From CAYSPT01 sp964432985 (GTDB taxonomy: Bacteria > Muiribacteriota > CAYSPT01): a stretch of DNA of 64,000 nt. The translations under genes were made by a program, and so were the position numbers. Each line of letters starts with the position of its first letter. Position 1 is the stretch's first letter. Below the pieces are notes generated by a model, which saw nothing but the letters and a program-made list of their open reading frames with translations, was not told the DNA's origin and did not search any database. Of this stretch, positions 1 to 9,393 are shown piece by piece. The stretch covers positions 3,747 to 67,746 of the forward strand of contig CAYSPT010000026.1 in the NCBI GenBank assembly GCA_964432985.1, read 5' to 3'.

Positions 1-37
1 GGCGCTGCTGGTACCGCCGATGGAATGGGACAAGTGA
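1..37 (+). CDS. C-terminal end of an unidentified protein (partial)
   Basis: The frame beginning at base 2 gives ALLVPPMEWDK followed by TGA at 35-37. The next gene starts ten bases later, with its GAGGAA ribosome-binding site immediately after this stop, the usual spacing inside an operon. Too little is present to name a family. The reading is an inference from the tight spacing; a chance open frame cannot be excluded. Confidence 0.4.
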   Translation, partial: ALLVPPMEWDK

Positions 38-47
38 GGAACCGCAC

Positions 48-845
48 ATGAAAAAATCACCTAAACAAACTGGCCTGGAAAGAAAAATAAAAGGGATGCT
101 GCAGGGAAAACCCAGGCAATTGATTGACTTCCTGTTTAAAAACAAGGAAGTCGAAGCCATTCAAAACTACGCCAATGCGGTTTCCATCAAACGGCTGGGA
201 TACAACGATCACGGACCGGTTCATATCCGAGTGGCCATGTTGAATGCTATAAGGCTATTCAAGCTGCTGATTGAGGGAGGAATCACATTCAACCTGGTGG
301 CCGAGGAGATCGGAAGCGAAGAAGACTCGTTTATCGCGGTTCTCATCGCCACGTTTTTCCACGACCTGGGGATGAGCGTTGGCCGCGAGAACCACGAACT
401 GATGAGCGTCATCCTGGCCCAGGATTTCATCATCGAGACACTGGAGCATCTCTACTCCCACAGTTGGTTCTGCCAGCAGATGCGCTCGATTATAACCGAA
501 GGCATTATAGGGCATATGGGCGAGCAGAAAATTCACTCCATGGAAGCCGGGATTGTTCTCGTTGCTGATGGGTGCGACATGACGGCCGGGCGGGCCAGGA
601 TACCGACTATCCTGAAGAAAGTGCCGAAAATGGGTGACATTCACCGGTACTCGGCTTCGTCAATCGCGGGAGTACGAATCGTAAAAGGGAAGAAAAAACC
701 TGTCCGGATTATTGTTACCATGCACAACCCGGCCGGCTTCTTCCAGCTTGAGGAAGTGCTCTTACCCAAGATCAACGCATCCCCGATAAAGCCGCAGGTA
801 GAGTTGATAGCCGTGTGCGGGGAAGATGAACTGGACTATCTTTGA
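48..845 (+). CDS. HD-superfamily phosphohydrolase
   Basis: Probably a metal-dependent phosphohydrolase of the HD superfamily. The 265-residue protein has a histidine pair in NDHGPVH (H55 and H59), the HD dyad in FFHDLGM (H105-D106), a further histidine-rich helix (GHMGEQKIH) and a late Asp in VADGCDMT, matching the H...HD...H...D order of metal ligands. No transmembrane segment or fused sensor domain is visible, so it is likely cytosolic. HD proteins of this size act on nucleotides or phosphoesters; the substrate is not readable here. The start is backed by GAGGAA six bases upstream. It converges with the next gene and the two 3' ends overlap by ten bases. Confidence 0.75.
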   Translation: MKKSPKQTGLERKIKGMLQGKPRQLIDFLFKNKEVEAIQNYANAVSIKRLGYNDHGPVHIRVAMLNAIRLFKLLIEGGITFNLVAEEIGSEEDSFIAVLIATFFHDLGMSVGRENHELMSVILAQDFIIETLEHLYSHSWFCQQMRSIITEGIIGHMGEQKIHSMEAGIVLVADGCDMTAGRARIPTILKKVPKMGDIHRYSASSIAGVRIVKGKKKPVRIIVTMHNPAGFFQLEEVLLPKINASPIKPQVELIAVCGEDELDYL

Positions 846-1426
846 TCCGGTTCATCCGGGCCCAGCTCGGATTTGAAATCTTCAAGCAACTGATTCTCAT
901 CATGCGAAGAACCGTGTCCGTCACCGCCGGAGGATTCCACATGGGGAATAGCCGGACGATTGGGGATAAACCATTGAAACATGCGCTTGATCGGGCCGGC
1001 AAACAACCTTCCTGAATCTCCGTATGCGTGCTGGATATCATGCTCTACCTCGCGGCAGGTACGCTCCCACAGCTGTCCGAAAGAGGTGTAACGGTCAGTG
1101 AGACGGCGGCGGACTTCATCGTAAACCACCAGTGTCATCTTGCCTTCCTTGTCAGGTTCGTTTTTCAGGATATTCATGGCCGAGACCAGCTTCTCGTTTT
1201 TCTCGTGCAGATCCTTCATAGCATCTTCGAGCTTCTTTATTTTTTCGTTGAAAATACTGCTCTGCTCCACCTGCCCCTCATCACGCAGCCGTATTTTTTC
1301 CTGTTGCTGCCTAAGCTCCTTGTTCAGCTTCCAAATCTGTCTTGACTTCGACACGAACACGAGGAGCGTTAAAAGAAACCCGATACCAAGACCCCAGATC
1401 ATCCGCTCAGCCAGAAGTTGTTCCAT
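836..1426 (-). CDS. membrane-anchored coiled-coil protein, unknown function
   Basis: A 196-residue protein with one N-terminal transmembrane helix (about residues 9-25), then a charged heptad-rich stretch (about 28-90) that should form a coiled coil, a short globular part with many Arg/Glu residues, and an acidic His/Asp/Ser-rich tail. The topology suggests an inner-membrane anchor with a cytosolic rod. I do not recognise a family. Its stop codon overlaps the end of the convergent HD hydrolase gene. Codon use looks like that of its neighbours, so it is probably a real lineage-specific gene. Confidence 0.65.
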   Translation of the reverse strand: MEQLLAERMIWGLGIGFLLTLLVFVSKSRQIWKLNKELRQQQEKIRLRDEGQVEQSSIFNEKIKKLEDAMKDLHEKNEKLVSAMNILKNEPDKEGKMTLVVYDEVRRRLTDRYTSFGQLWERTCREVEHDIQHAYGDSGRLFAGPIKRMFQWFIPNRPAIPHVESSGGDGHGSSHDENQLLEDFKSELGPDEPDQR

Positions 1427-1668
1427 TTCTTTTCAACCTTTCCCGAAAGGAAATTGAATCCGATCACACCAGATGCACTACCGCCGCTGGCGACGGCACC
1501 ATTTAAACCGAACATTCGTGAATTGTTCAGATTAGTATACCGTATTTCTTTTCAAAACTCCATTTCAGGGCATGTACCGGGGAGCATGCAAACAGGACGC
1601 AGAGAGTTGGCGGGTCGAAGGCGTGGTTGATGAACACGTAATCAACCTGCTACCATGACAGGGAAACC

Positions 1669-2106
1669 ATGAGCAAAAACATCGTTGTGAGATATGTGCT
1701 GATCGCAGCCGGTTGTATTTCATTCGGCCTGGGGGTAGCGGGGATTTTTGTCCCGCTTCTCCCGACGACACCCTTCCTGCTGTTGACGGCAGCCTGCTTT
1801 ATTCGAAGCTCAGATACGCTGTACCAGTGGCTGATAAAGCACCGCTGGTTCGGATCGTATATAAGAAACTACCGTGACCATAAAGCCGTCAGCCTGAACA
1901 CAAAGTTGTTTACGCTGGTGCTCCTCTGGATGACAATCGGGTATTCGGTCATTGCCGTGGTGAACACTACCTGGATTCGTCTCCTGCTTTTCTTTATTGC
2001 AGCCGGGGTAACCCTCCACGTCCTGTCCCTGAATACATTAACCCCAGAAATGCTCGATTACCCGTTGAAAGAAAATACACCAGAGGAGAAAAAAAAGAAT
2101 TCCTGA
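1669..2106 (+). CDS. DUF454 (YbaN-like) inner-membrane protein
   Basis: A 145-residue integral membrane protein. The N-terminal helix with the GxAGIFVPLLPTTPFLLL segment, followed by ACFIRSS and a WF/Y-basic stretch (HRWFGSYIRNYRDHKAV), is the signature of the DUF454/YbaN family. Two or three further helices follow (about 75-120) and the tail is hydrophilic and Lys-rich. The biochemical role of the family is unknown. The start has AGGGAA upstream. About 240 bases of non-coding DNA precede it, in which I saw no other gene. Confidence 0.85.
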   Translation: MSKNIVVRYVLIAAGCISFGLGVAGIFVPLLPTTPFLLLTAACFIRSSDTLYQWLIKHRWFGSYIRNYRDHKAVSLNTKLFTLVLLWMTIGYSVIAVVNTTWIRLLLFFIAAGVTLHVLSLNTLTPEMLDYPLKENTPEEKKKNS

Positions 2107-2192
2107 CTGTTTATTCCTATCCTGTTGCCTTTACGAGCGAAATTTATTACCATTAGGATGCCTTAATTATCTGTGAAATACTGGGGGACGGG

Positions 2193-3230
2193 ATGAGCCA
2201 TACAGCGTCACCATATTACGGAAATGAAAACACCGCGAGCACGGAGAGCCCCACCATGCTCCACTCGTACCCGAGTTACCGTGACCGCCTGGTTGACAAT
2301 GAACACAGATCTTTGAGGGAACGGATTGACATGGTGCTCAGTGCAACCAGCGATCCGCAGTTCGACCGTTTTATGGACTGTTACAAGCGATGCGTTGCCG
2401 AAGCCGAGTTCCGGGTAAAGCTTCACCCGGATAATATCGTTGATTTTCTCGATTTCAAAAGCGGAATCACGAGAGCCCTGGAAGCTCTCGATCCGTCCTT
2501 CGACCTGGAATATATCAAATTCATGAGCACTCTGCGGGTGGAACTGGTCGGACTTGAAATACGGATAAAAGAAAAAATAGAGATATTGGCCAACAAGGAA
2601 TTTCTCCTGAAAACTGCCGCACTGGTGGGTCCTAATCTGGATAAAACACCAGGCTTTATGCGGTTTCTCGAAGGGATAATAGAATACGACCAGAGGCGTT
2701 TGTCCTCTATACCTGACCAGGATTTTCTCTCTCTCCTGCTGGAATTCAAGAAACGCTATTACTTCAGGGACAGGATGATCGACATGCTTTCCCTGGAGAA
2801 AAACGAGTCAAAAAACCTGATGTTTCTGCTGCTGGACAAAGGGTTCCACTACGGCACCTGGTTTATCGATCCCCTGGGAGAAGCCTACCAGACCTGTGAG
2901 ATAATTCACCGCCGGTCCGAAAGTGAAACCATTGCAGTCACCAACAGAGTCATCTACCGCTCACAACTTAACTATTCACGGATTGACTGCGAATATAAAC
3001 CGGTCAGAATCGAGGGTGAAGTAAGCCTGAACATTCTCGACTACATAGTCCTTGCGGTGACCAAAACGCATTTCACCTTTGATGAGGACGGCCGATACAG
3101 AATCGTCCGTCAGCTAAACCTTGACCCGTCAACGTTCTCGGTGTATGAGCGGAACCAGCCCTGGAACCCGCTGGAGTACTGGGATCTCACCAGGGATGAT
3201 TTCAAAATGAAGCAGGATGTAACGTCCTGA
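2193..3230 (+). CDS. hypothetical protein, unknown function
   Basis: A 345-residue soluble protein with no signal peptide or membrane helix. The N-terminal 30 residues are Ser/Thr/Tyr-rich and low in complexity. Residues about 45-230 are predicted to be mostly helical and charged, and the last 100 residues look like mixed alpha/beta (YRSQLNYSRIDCEYKPVRI). I do not recognise a family. A G-rich stretch (GGGGGACGGG) lies directly before the ATG and serves as a weak ribosome-binding site. It ends three bases from the convergent small gene at 3234-3536. Confidence 0.65.
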   Translation: MSHTASPYYGNENTASTESPTMLHSYPSYRDRLVDNEHRSLRERIDMVLSATSDPQFDRFMDCYKRCVAEAEFRVKLHPDNIVDFLDFKSGITRALEALDPSFDLEYIKFMSTLRVELVGLEIRIKEKIEILANKEFLLKTAALVGPNLDKTPGFMRFLEGIIEYDQRRLSSIPDQDFLSLLLEFKKRYYFRDRMIDMLSLEKNESKNLMFLLLDKGFHYGTWFIDPLGEAYQTCEIIHRRSESETIAVTNRVIYRSQLNYSRIDCEYKPVRIEGEVSLNILDYIVLAVTKTHFTFDEDGRYRIVRQLNLDPSTFSVYERNQPWNPLEYWDLTRDDFKMKQDVTS

Positions 3231-3233
3231 GGG

Positions 3234-3536
3234 TTACGCCATCCCGTCGAATCCCTGCCCGTTTACAGCAGCGGTTTGCACGGGTATGCCGGTGTTGTTG
3301 TAGATCGTCAGTTTCTGTTCGAGCACTGGTTTCGGGTTGACGATCACGTTTCCCCGGTTGTTGAGGCGCCGTGCGTCACCGGCGCTGATATAATCGAGTC
3401 CGCTGCCGTCAACGGCGACATTCTGCCCCGTGCTTTTTTTCAGCTGCTCGATTTCCGAATGGTCTTCAGGAGTAAAATATTCCTTTTTCGGAGTGTAGAG
3501 AGCGAATTGATTGCCGCTGATGGTAATCTGGTTCAC
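3234..3536 (-). CDS. small hypothetical protein (100 aa)
   Basis: A 100-residue soluble protein of unknown function, predicted as short beta strands alternating with a charged helix (about 25-40). No signal peptide, cysteine pair or known motif is seen. It converges with the 345-residue protein gene, leaving a three-base gap. Coding potential is supported by ordinary codon use and a natural-looking sequence; the opposite strand across the same stretch is less protein-like. The upstream GGCGGG is a modest ribosome-binding site. Confidence 0.6.
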   Translation of the reverse strand: MNQITISGNQFALYTPKKEYFTPEDHSEIEQLKKSTGQNVAVDGSGLDYISAGDARRLNNRGNVIVNPKPVLEQKLTIYNNTGIPVQTAAVNGQGFDGMA

Positions 3537-3666
3537 AAGTGATACCCGCCTATTAGGAGTTTTTTATGTTTTTGGACGCAATTTTCCTTCTACCCTTATT
3601 ATAGTGGGATAGTAAAAAAACCGCAATGAAAAAAGGATAGTTCCGGACTGCAGATGTGAGGATGGA

Positions 3667-3918
3667 TCAATACTCCCAGGCGTAACCTTTGCTGAACTCC
3701 TTGACTTCTCCTGTCCATGCATCAATAGCAAACAAGGCGGACTTGGTTTTTACCCGCTCGGAAAACTCGCTTTTCTCCTTGAACTCGATATTCACTTTCC
3801 AGGTATCTGCTTCCAGTTTAGCAAAGGTAATGGAAAATTCTTCGATATCGAGTGCCACACTCAAGTGTTCCCGCACTTTTCCCTTGATTTCTGCTAAACC
3901 GAGCTTGTTCTTGGCCAT
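3667..3918 (-). CDS. small soluble protein (83 aa), unknown function
   Basis: Reads MAKNKLGLAEIKGKVREHL at the start and has two predicted strands around TWKVNIEFKE and SALFAIDAWTGEVKEF, giving an alpha-beta-beta shape that resembles PepSY-like or gas-vesicle GvpO-like small domains, without a convincing signature. I chose the ATG at 3918 because AAGGA sits nine bases upstream; the longer frame to 3975 lacks such a site and adds a Cys/Arg-rich stretch. It lies downstream of the M48 protease gene on the same strand, about 120 bases away. Confidence 0.6.
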   Translation of the reverse strand: MAKNKLGLAEIKGKVREHLSVALDIEEFSITFAKLEADTWKVNIEFKEKSEFSERVKTKSALFAIDAWTGEVKEFSKGYAWEY

Positions 3919-4035
3919 GCACCAAATTCCTTTCCTGCTTCTTACAGAATAATTCAACGAACAGGAAAAGGTCAAGCCCGCTGATGAAGTGGGTGCGAAA
4001 AATTACCCAGTCAGCCCGCTTGTCTTATGAGCGGG

Positions 4036-6234
4036 TTAGACTATGACCAGCGGGAAAAACAGCAGGTAAACGCCGACTGCAATAAGCAGGAAAGACAATA
4101 AATATTTCATGAAATAGGTATAGCAGCTCCTCGTTCCCTCGCCAGCCACGGTAATACTCTTGAGCTCAAGATAAGGGATGGGCGCCCGGCGGAACCAACC
4201 GGTAACCTCGGCGGGCTGATTGGCGTATGCTTTCCCCTTGAGCAACCCGAAGAAAAAGTTCCACAGCGGAATCGGCTGATGATAGTCCATGAAAATGATT
4301 CCCGTTTCATCCTGCATGACGAAATCCTCGGACCAGATGAGTCCGGGAATCCCGCGCCCGATAATGGTGCCTTGAAGTTTGCATGGAACCGGCCGCACTC
4401 CCGATACTTTTACTTTTTTCAGCAGGCTCGACACAGCCATGGGCGGGAAAAAATCTGCCTGGTACACAAACTTGGTTTTTACGAAACTGGCCAGGCCGGT
4501 GGCTATCAGAGCCACCCCGATTAGCTGCGGGTCCCGGGTAAATCCGTATGCACCGGAAATGATGAGAAACGACAGCAACGGCAAAAACTTGATCAGCAAA
4601 TCGACGAAAAACTCGTCCCAGTACGATTCCGGCTGGCGCAGGTTGAACCTGATATACGGCTCCTGTCCCATTACTTCGGCCTGGGTGCTGATGTGGGTGA
4701 TACGCTTGGCGATCAGGGGGTGGGTGGAGTGAAGCTCATAGTACATGGCCCACGGATTCCACATATCCCATTTCATGGCATTTTTTAGCGTTTCTTTGTC
4801 GACCTCACCTCCCATGGACCGGGCGGCGCTGACAGACGATATGGATGACGCCACCATGGACACACCGGCTTTGGAATCAAATATGCCCAGGGCTCCCACC
4901 GCCGAAAGGCCGGTCTGCCGGCCACCGGACTTCTCTTTTTGCTGCTTCTGCGAATCCTTGCCGGCCAGCCCGTACCCGATCTTGACCAGGCCGCTGGCCA
5001 GGGCATTGGGGTTGCCGGTTTCGTTTCCGGCGAAGCGGTCGGCATAGTACTCCCTGGTGCGGGACAGCCACAGTACTATGTACTCGGAAACAATGTAGAG
5101 TATGTACGCGCCAATGGCGATACCGATCCTGATGGGCGCTGAGTTGTCCTTGCCCCTGGACCTCATCCGGATGAGGGTCCGATAGATATAATACAGGATC
5201 ATTGGCACCAGGTGGGCCATGGTCATGACCAGCATGTCCCAGTGCAGCGCGTGGCCTATTTCATGGGCCACCACTGACTTGACCTCTTCTTCGCTTAATA
5301 GATCCATGAGCCCCCGGGTGATGACAATCCGCGCGTTGTTGGGAGTGTGGCCATAAGTGAAAGCATTGGGGGAACCATCCATGATGATACCCATACGAGG
5401 ATGTTTCATCTTGTGTTTCATACAGGTGCTGTAGATAAAGGATTTCAAATGCCCGGGAAGCTGTTCGCACGACACCCACCGCACCTTGTAGAACCACCGC
5501 AGTGTCAGGTCCATAATATAAGGTCCCAGCAGGAACTGGAAGGCGGCGATAATAACCGACGTTATCAGGGCGACTTCGGGCGTGAGCGGGGTAAAGAGGG
5601 TGGCGGTAATCAGCACCACCGTGAGCAAGGCGTACAGCAGAAACAGCACGCTTACCGAACGGACCGCCAGGCTGGGAAGCACCGGCAGCGCTCCCCTCGG
5701 CAGCCGGCGAAGGGGAGGAGCAGATGAAATCGATGCTCCGGCTGAAGCGGCCACTCCTCCTGTCTGTGAATTACCGGGTGCATCGAGTTGTGCCCCGATG
5801 TCGGAGCTTAAATCAAGAGGTTCATCTGAAAATGCGGCGCCGGGGGCGACAGCGCCGGGAACGGCATAGGCCGAAGCAGTCCGGTCGATCTGGAGACTGA
5901 AGGTATCACCATAATGGGCAAGCAGGGTTTCCAGTTCTGAATCGTCAAACCAGATTCCGCCCGAGTAAGGCGAATAATCCAGTGCGACCTCCCCGTTCAG
6001 GACCTTGATCTCATTCATTTTATGCCCGGTACGGGGGCAGGCGCGATTGCCCGGCCGGCCGTGTTTAGCAGCCTCTTTCAGCTCGCGGTAGATATCGGCC
6101 GGCTGCTTGGTAAAGTAATAGATCTCTCCTTTGTCCAGCCAGATACCGCGGCAGTCGGGACAGTAATCAATCTCGACGCCCTGCCGGGTCATCATGGGGA
6201 TCATTCCGGTAGTGGTGCACCTGGGACAGTTCAT
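4036..6234 (-). CDS. membrane M48-family zinc metalloprotease with N-terminal zinc ribbons
   Basis: A 732-residue integral membrane protease. Residues 1-45 hold a TFIIB-type zinc ribbon (CPRC...CPDC followed by GIWLDKGEI), and residues about 60-110 hold a second, degenerate copy that keeps the GIWFDDSELE half. Three or four transmembrane helices flank the peptidase domain, which has the M48 motif VVAHEIGHAL (H324, E325, H328) and the downstream HSTHPLIAKRI element. The last 180 residues add two helices and a beta-rich segment (DETGIIFMDY, VTGWFRRAPIPYLEL) resembling the GIDE-type domain. The family (HtpX/Ste24) degrades membrane or misfolded proteins. A strong AGGAGG site precedes the ATG. 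Confidence 0.85.
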   Translation of the reverse strand: MNCPRCTTTGMIPMMTRQGVEIDYCPDCRGIWLDKGEIYYFTKQPADIYRELKEAAKHGRPGNRACPRTGHKMNEIKVLNGEVALDYSPYSGGIWFDDSELETLLAHYGDTFSLQIDRTASAYAVPGAVAPGAAFSDEPLDLSSDIGAQLDAPGNSQTGGVAASAGASISSAPPLRRLPRGALPVLPSLAVRSVSVLFLLYALLTVVLITATLFTPLTPEVALITSVIIAAFQFLLGPYIMDLTLRWFYKVRWVSCEQLPGHLKSFIYSTCMKHKMKHPRMGIIMDGSPNAFTYGHTPNNARIVITRGLMDLLSEEEVKSVVAHEIGHALHWDMLVMTMAHLVPMILYYIYRTLIRMRSRGKDNSAPIRIGIAIGAYILYIVSEYIVLWLSRTREYYADRFAGNETGNPNALASGLVKIGYGLAGKDSQKQQKEKSGGRQTGLSAVGALGIFDSKAGVSMVASSISSVSAARSMGGEVDKETLKNAMKWDMWNPWAMYYELHSTHPLIAKRITHISTQAEVMGQEPYIRFNLRQPESYWDEFFVDLLIKFLPLLSFLIISGAYGFTRDPQLIGVALIATGLASFVKTKFVYQADFFPPMAVSSLLKKVKVSGVRPVPCKLQGTIIGRGIPGLIWSEDFVMQDETGIIFMDYHQPIPLWNFFFGLLKGKAYANQPAEVTGWFRRAPIPYLELKSITVAGEGTRSCYTYFMKYLLSFLLIAVGVYLLFFPLVIV

Positions 6235-6365
6235 AGCAATTACCTCCTTACCTCAAGACTATTTTACTGCAATTATTCTCTGTGGCCTACCGTTGAATTA
6301 TGTTTCAGAGAGAATTTGCGGGAATGGCAACGGCGATGGAGGAAAAAAAACAGGTAAATGATAAT

Positions 6366-6404
6366 TCGTTTGACAGGTGGTGAAGCAATACGGTGTGATA
6401 TAAT
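6366..6404 (+). promoter_or_regulatory. extended -10 sigma-70-type promoter
   Basis: TGATATAAT at 6396-6404 is a perfect -10 hexamer with the TGn extension. The only good -35-like hexamer (TTGACA, 6370-6375) lies 23 bases upstream, too far for normal spacing, so the extended -10 is probably what recruits polymerase. The gene at 6458 begins about 50 bases downstream. Confidence 0.5.
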
Positions 6405-6457
6405 CGTTTTGGAAAAATAGGCTCATTTCAAGCAAATACTGATACGAAGGAAGCAGT

Positions 6458-7840
6458 ATGCGTTTTAAAATAATTCGGAGACTTCTGACAGTTTTCATGG
6501 TCCTGACCGCACTGGCAATGGGAGCATTTGTATATTACGTGGCAAAGTTGACCAAACCCCATGAATCCACTCCCTATAAGAAAGAGACATTTCAGTTTGA
6601 TTGGATAAAAAAAACAAAAACCGATTGGCCGCTTAAACAGGATATCGAGCTGATTCAAGGAATAAATGACAGTGTTTCCATTCCAGTCCTACCCGGAACC
6701 GCTCCGGACGACGGTTCCTCACCCGGTTCCAGCCCCTCACCGGAAGAGATCATGGACATGCTCGATTCCGGTGATTCCAGGCTGACGGACGAGTATCTCA
6801 AGCAGCTCTGGGAAACAAACGAACCGTTACGGCAGGTAATTACAATCCTGGCGGCCAAAGAGCCTGATTCAGCCGAGCGGTCCGCGGACATTCCAGAATA
6901 TTACTGGGTGGAAGGGTCCGCTCCGCTCCCGGTTACCCGCACTACAATCAAACTGATGTCAGTACTGGGAGAATACGCCCTGCGCTCCGGTGATATTGAG
7001 TTTGCCGTCATGGCCGACATGGCGGGAGTACGCTCGGCCCGCGCCCTGGCCGTGGGAGAACGAGGATTTCCCACCCTGGTGGAAGTATTGCTGCAGCGCT
7101 CAGCGATAGCTTTTACCAACAGACTGGCCACGCATATGTACCTGCAGAGAGCCCCGGAAGATGACACGATACCGGCGCTGGAAAAAGGCATAATCAACCG
7201 CTCTGCCTCGGTGGACCTCTTTTACTGGTTCGATGAAGGCCTGCAGGCGGAAAAAGCCCTCAACCAGACCATGTCCCGAATGCTCAAGGAGGAACACCCG
7301 GTAACCATGGGGATACTGAACTCTTGGTACGGTGATCCACTGGTCCCTATCAACAAGCTCAGTGAGGTTATAAAAAAAGCAAAAACAGCCGGATACGGAC
7401 AACAACTGGGCATCGTCAGGGGATTTCAAAAAGCGGTCAGGGCGCGCCAGGGGAAAACCCACCCGCTGCCGGCACCGTTCAACAAGCACCCACTGCTGGC
7501 GGTGGCTTTCCCCAATTTCAGCCAGGTGGTTACAGAGATAGCCCGGACCGATATCGAGTACCGTTTGATTACCCTGGGAGGCATGGCCCGGCTGTTTCAG
7601 CGAAAACACAAACGCCGACCCGATATTATTTCCGACACCAAATTTACCCAGCAGGCGGGCTCCTGCGCCGTGGATCCCATGGAGAACAGTCCCATGCTTT
7701 TCAAGTACGGAGAGGATGGTTCGATCATTTTGTACAGCCTGGGAATCAACGGACAGGATGACGGCGGTGATCCACAAAAAGATATAGTGGTGAACGTGTC
7801 ATCTATTGCGGCTCAGCCCGTTACCGACGGCCCGGAATGA
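6458..7840 (+). CDS. membrane-anchored hypothetical protein (PVC-type 'DGG' C-terminus)
   Basis: A 460-residue protein with an N-terminal signal anchor (about residues 9-30), so most of it should lie in the periplasm. A Pro/Ser-rich linker occupies residues about 75-100 and a long helical region follows. The C-terminus carries DPMENSPMLFKYGEDG and then LYSLGINGQDDGG, a form common at the ends of exported pseudopilin-related proteins of planctomycetes and relatives, where it resembles the calcium-loop end of major pseudopilins. No enzymatic motif is seen. AAGGAA lies upstream of the ATG. It converges with the next gene at a 23-base gap. Confidence 0.7.
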   Translation: MRFKIIRRLLTVFMVLTALAMGAFVYYVAKLTKPHESTPYKKETFQFDWIKKTKTDWPLKQDIELIQGINDSVSIPVLPGTAPDDGSSPGSSPSPEEIMDMLDSGDSRLTDEYLKQLWETNEPLRQVITILAAKEPDSAERSADIPEYYWVEGSAPLPVTRTTIKLMSVLGEYALRSGDIEFAVMADMAGVRSARALAVGERGFPTLVEVLLQRSAIAFTNRLATHMYLQRAPEDDTIPALEKGIINRSASVDLFYWFDEGLQAEKALNQTMSRMLKEEHPVTMGILNSWYGDPLVPINKLSEVIKKAKTAGYGQQLGIVRGFQKAVRARQGKTHPLPAPFNKHPLLAVAFPNFSQVVTEIARTDIEYRLITLGGMARLFQRKHKRRPDIISDTKFTQQAGSCAVDPMENSPMLFKYGEDGSIILYSLGINGQDDGGDPQKDIVVNVSSIAAQPVTDGPE

Positions 7841-7863
7841 ATATTTGTATAAGGGGAATGCTC

Positions 7864-8643
7864 TTAGAAATCCTCTGACCGGTCCAGGCGGATACCCTGC
7901 GAATCCGTTGACGGGGCGGCGTACGGATCGTCAATATTTCTAAAAGAATCGTTCGGGTCGAAATCATCGTAGTTCAAAAGATCGATGAGGTCATGGATAT
8001 CGTAGTCATCCACATCGATATCGAAATTGCCACCGACAAATTGACGAATGAGCTTCGAAATCGGGTTTTCGTCATACCAGAGCTCCACCGCATCCTGGTA
8101 GACCTTGAGAGACTTGTAGGTCATGTCGTAACCTTCCCGGTAAGCCGCCGCCAGCTTCCAGGGCATGAAGGTGTAGGCAATGGGGTGCTGTTTCCATTCG
8201 TACATCATATACGAGTAGGCCATCTTCTTTGAAGTACGGCGGATGTCTTCATTGCTTATTCGGCCATCGGCACCGACGGGACAGTGTTTTCTCACTACTC
8301 TCAGAGCGTGTTCGCCATAGGTATCGTACATGGCAACCCCGTCCCGGGTCATCTGCTTACCGCGCTCCGATGTAATCAGACGGTAGGCTTCCATGGTAGC
8401 GTTGAGCTTGGTGATGTAGTCGCCAGCCTTGAACGAATCTATATATACCCCGGCTTTCCAAAGCTCGATACGGTATTCGTCCTGGAACGCCGTTACATCC
8501 TGGTACCCTTCCCAGAGAATTTTCATGTCATCCAGGGTCTCCTGCACATCGGGAACCGGTTCCGCCGCAGCACCCCTGAAAGGAACCGCTGCTACAAAGA
8601 GTATCATTGCCGTTACAATAAAGAAGCACCGCCGTGTGAACAT
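7864..8643 (-). CDS. secreted hypothetical protein, acidic tail
   Basis: A 259-residue protein with a classical signal peptide (MFTRRCFFIVTAMILFVAAV, cleavage likely after AAA near residue 27). The mature part is mostly helical and charged, with many Tyr/Asp/Glu residues. The C-terminus is very Asp-rich (about residues 205-240, including FDIDVDDYDIHD) and could bind cations; this is inference. No known family was recognised. The start is supported by GGAGG eight bases upstream. The gene stands alone between a convergent and a divergent neighbour. Confidence 0.65.
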   Translation of the reverse strand: MFTRRCFFIVTAMILFVAAVPFRGAAAEPVPDVQETLDDMKILWEGYQDVTAFQDEYRIELWKAGVYIDSFKAGDYITKLNATMEAYRLITSERGKQMTRDGVAMYDTYGEHALRVVRKHCPVGADGRISNEDIRRTSKKMAYSYMMYEWKQHPIAYTFMPWKLAAAYREGYDMTYKSLKVYQDAVELWYDENPISKLIRQFVGGNFDIDVDDYDIHDLIDLLNYDDFDPNDSFRNIDDPYAAPSTDSQGIRLDRSEDF

Positions 8644-8832
8644 TCCTGAAACCTCCAGCCAACCCGGATACGGGACGCACCACTACCCCCGGATTACATT
8701 TCTGCTTATTTACCTTACTATAGTATGTGATATATCATTTTGTTTCAAATTAGGCTACCTGGTAATGGATCATATCAACGTGGTATATAATGTCTCGAAC
8801 CGCATTTTAAGACAGGAGGATGATTCACCGGT

Positions 8833-9372
8833 ATGGCCGACCGTAATGAACTCAACGCGCTGTTTGAGCAGCAAGGGCATTCAAACTACACCTGGATCAA
8901 GGCAGATGACATAATCGTCGCCCAATGGGTACGGTTCAAATGCATGTTCGGCTGTCCGCATTACGCGCTCAATGCCACCTGTCCTCCCCACGTACCGCCG
9001 GTGGCCGAGTGCCGTGAGTTTGTCAGGGACTACCGTGAAGCGGTCATCTTCCATTTCGCCGGAACAGTCGATCAACCGGAAGACCGCACCGCCTGGTGCC
9101 GGGAGATAAACCTGAAACTCCTGGAGGTGGAACGCCGGGTGTTTCTGGCCGGCTACTACAAAGCCTTCATCATGTTCACCGACGACTGTGCCTGGTGCCG
9201 CACCTGTATCGGCAGCCGCGAAAAATGCGTCAACAAAGCGGTAGCCCGCCCAAGCCCCGAAGCGCTGGCCGTTGACGTGTTCGCCACGGTCCGGACCTGC
9301 GGCCTGTCTATCGGTGTGCTGACCGATTACACGCAGGCTATGGACCGGTACGCCATCCTGCTGATAGAGTGA
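8833..9372 (+). CDS. DUF2284 cysteine-rich metal-binding protein
   Basis: A 179-residue protein with the cysteine pattern of DUF2284: CMFGCPHYALNATCPP near residue 36 and DDCAWCRTCIGSREKCVN near residue 120, ending with a TCGLSIGVLTDY segment. These cysteines are suited to hold an iron-sulfur cluster or zinc. The family is common in anaerobes, often described as predicted metal-binding, with no defined reaction. No signal peptide is present, so it is cytosolic. AGGAGG lies 13 bases upstream of the chosen ATG, a long but acceptable spacing. A TATAAT hexamer occurs at 8786-8791. Confidence 0.85.
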   Translation: MADRNELNALFEQQGHSNYTWIKADDIIVAQWVRFKCMFGCPHYALNATCPPHVPPVAECREFVRDYREAVIFHFAGTVDQPEDRTAWCREINLKLLEVERRVFLAGYYKAFIMFTDDCAWCRTCIGSREKCVNKAVARPSPEALAVDVFATVRTCGLSIGVLTDYTQAMDRYAILLIE

Positions 9373-9393
9373 TATACCTGCAGAGCACTACCA

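Noticed and set aside
1600..1630. Sigma-54 promoter TTGGCGGGTCGAAGGC before the DUF454 gene.
   Set aside because: The -24 element is fair, but AAGGC replaces TTGC at -12.
3667..3918. Gas-vesicle protein GvpO.
   Set aside because: Only a loose strand pattern (TWKVNIEFKE) matches, no other gvp gene is present and the length is short.
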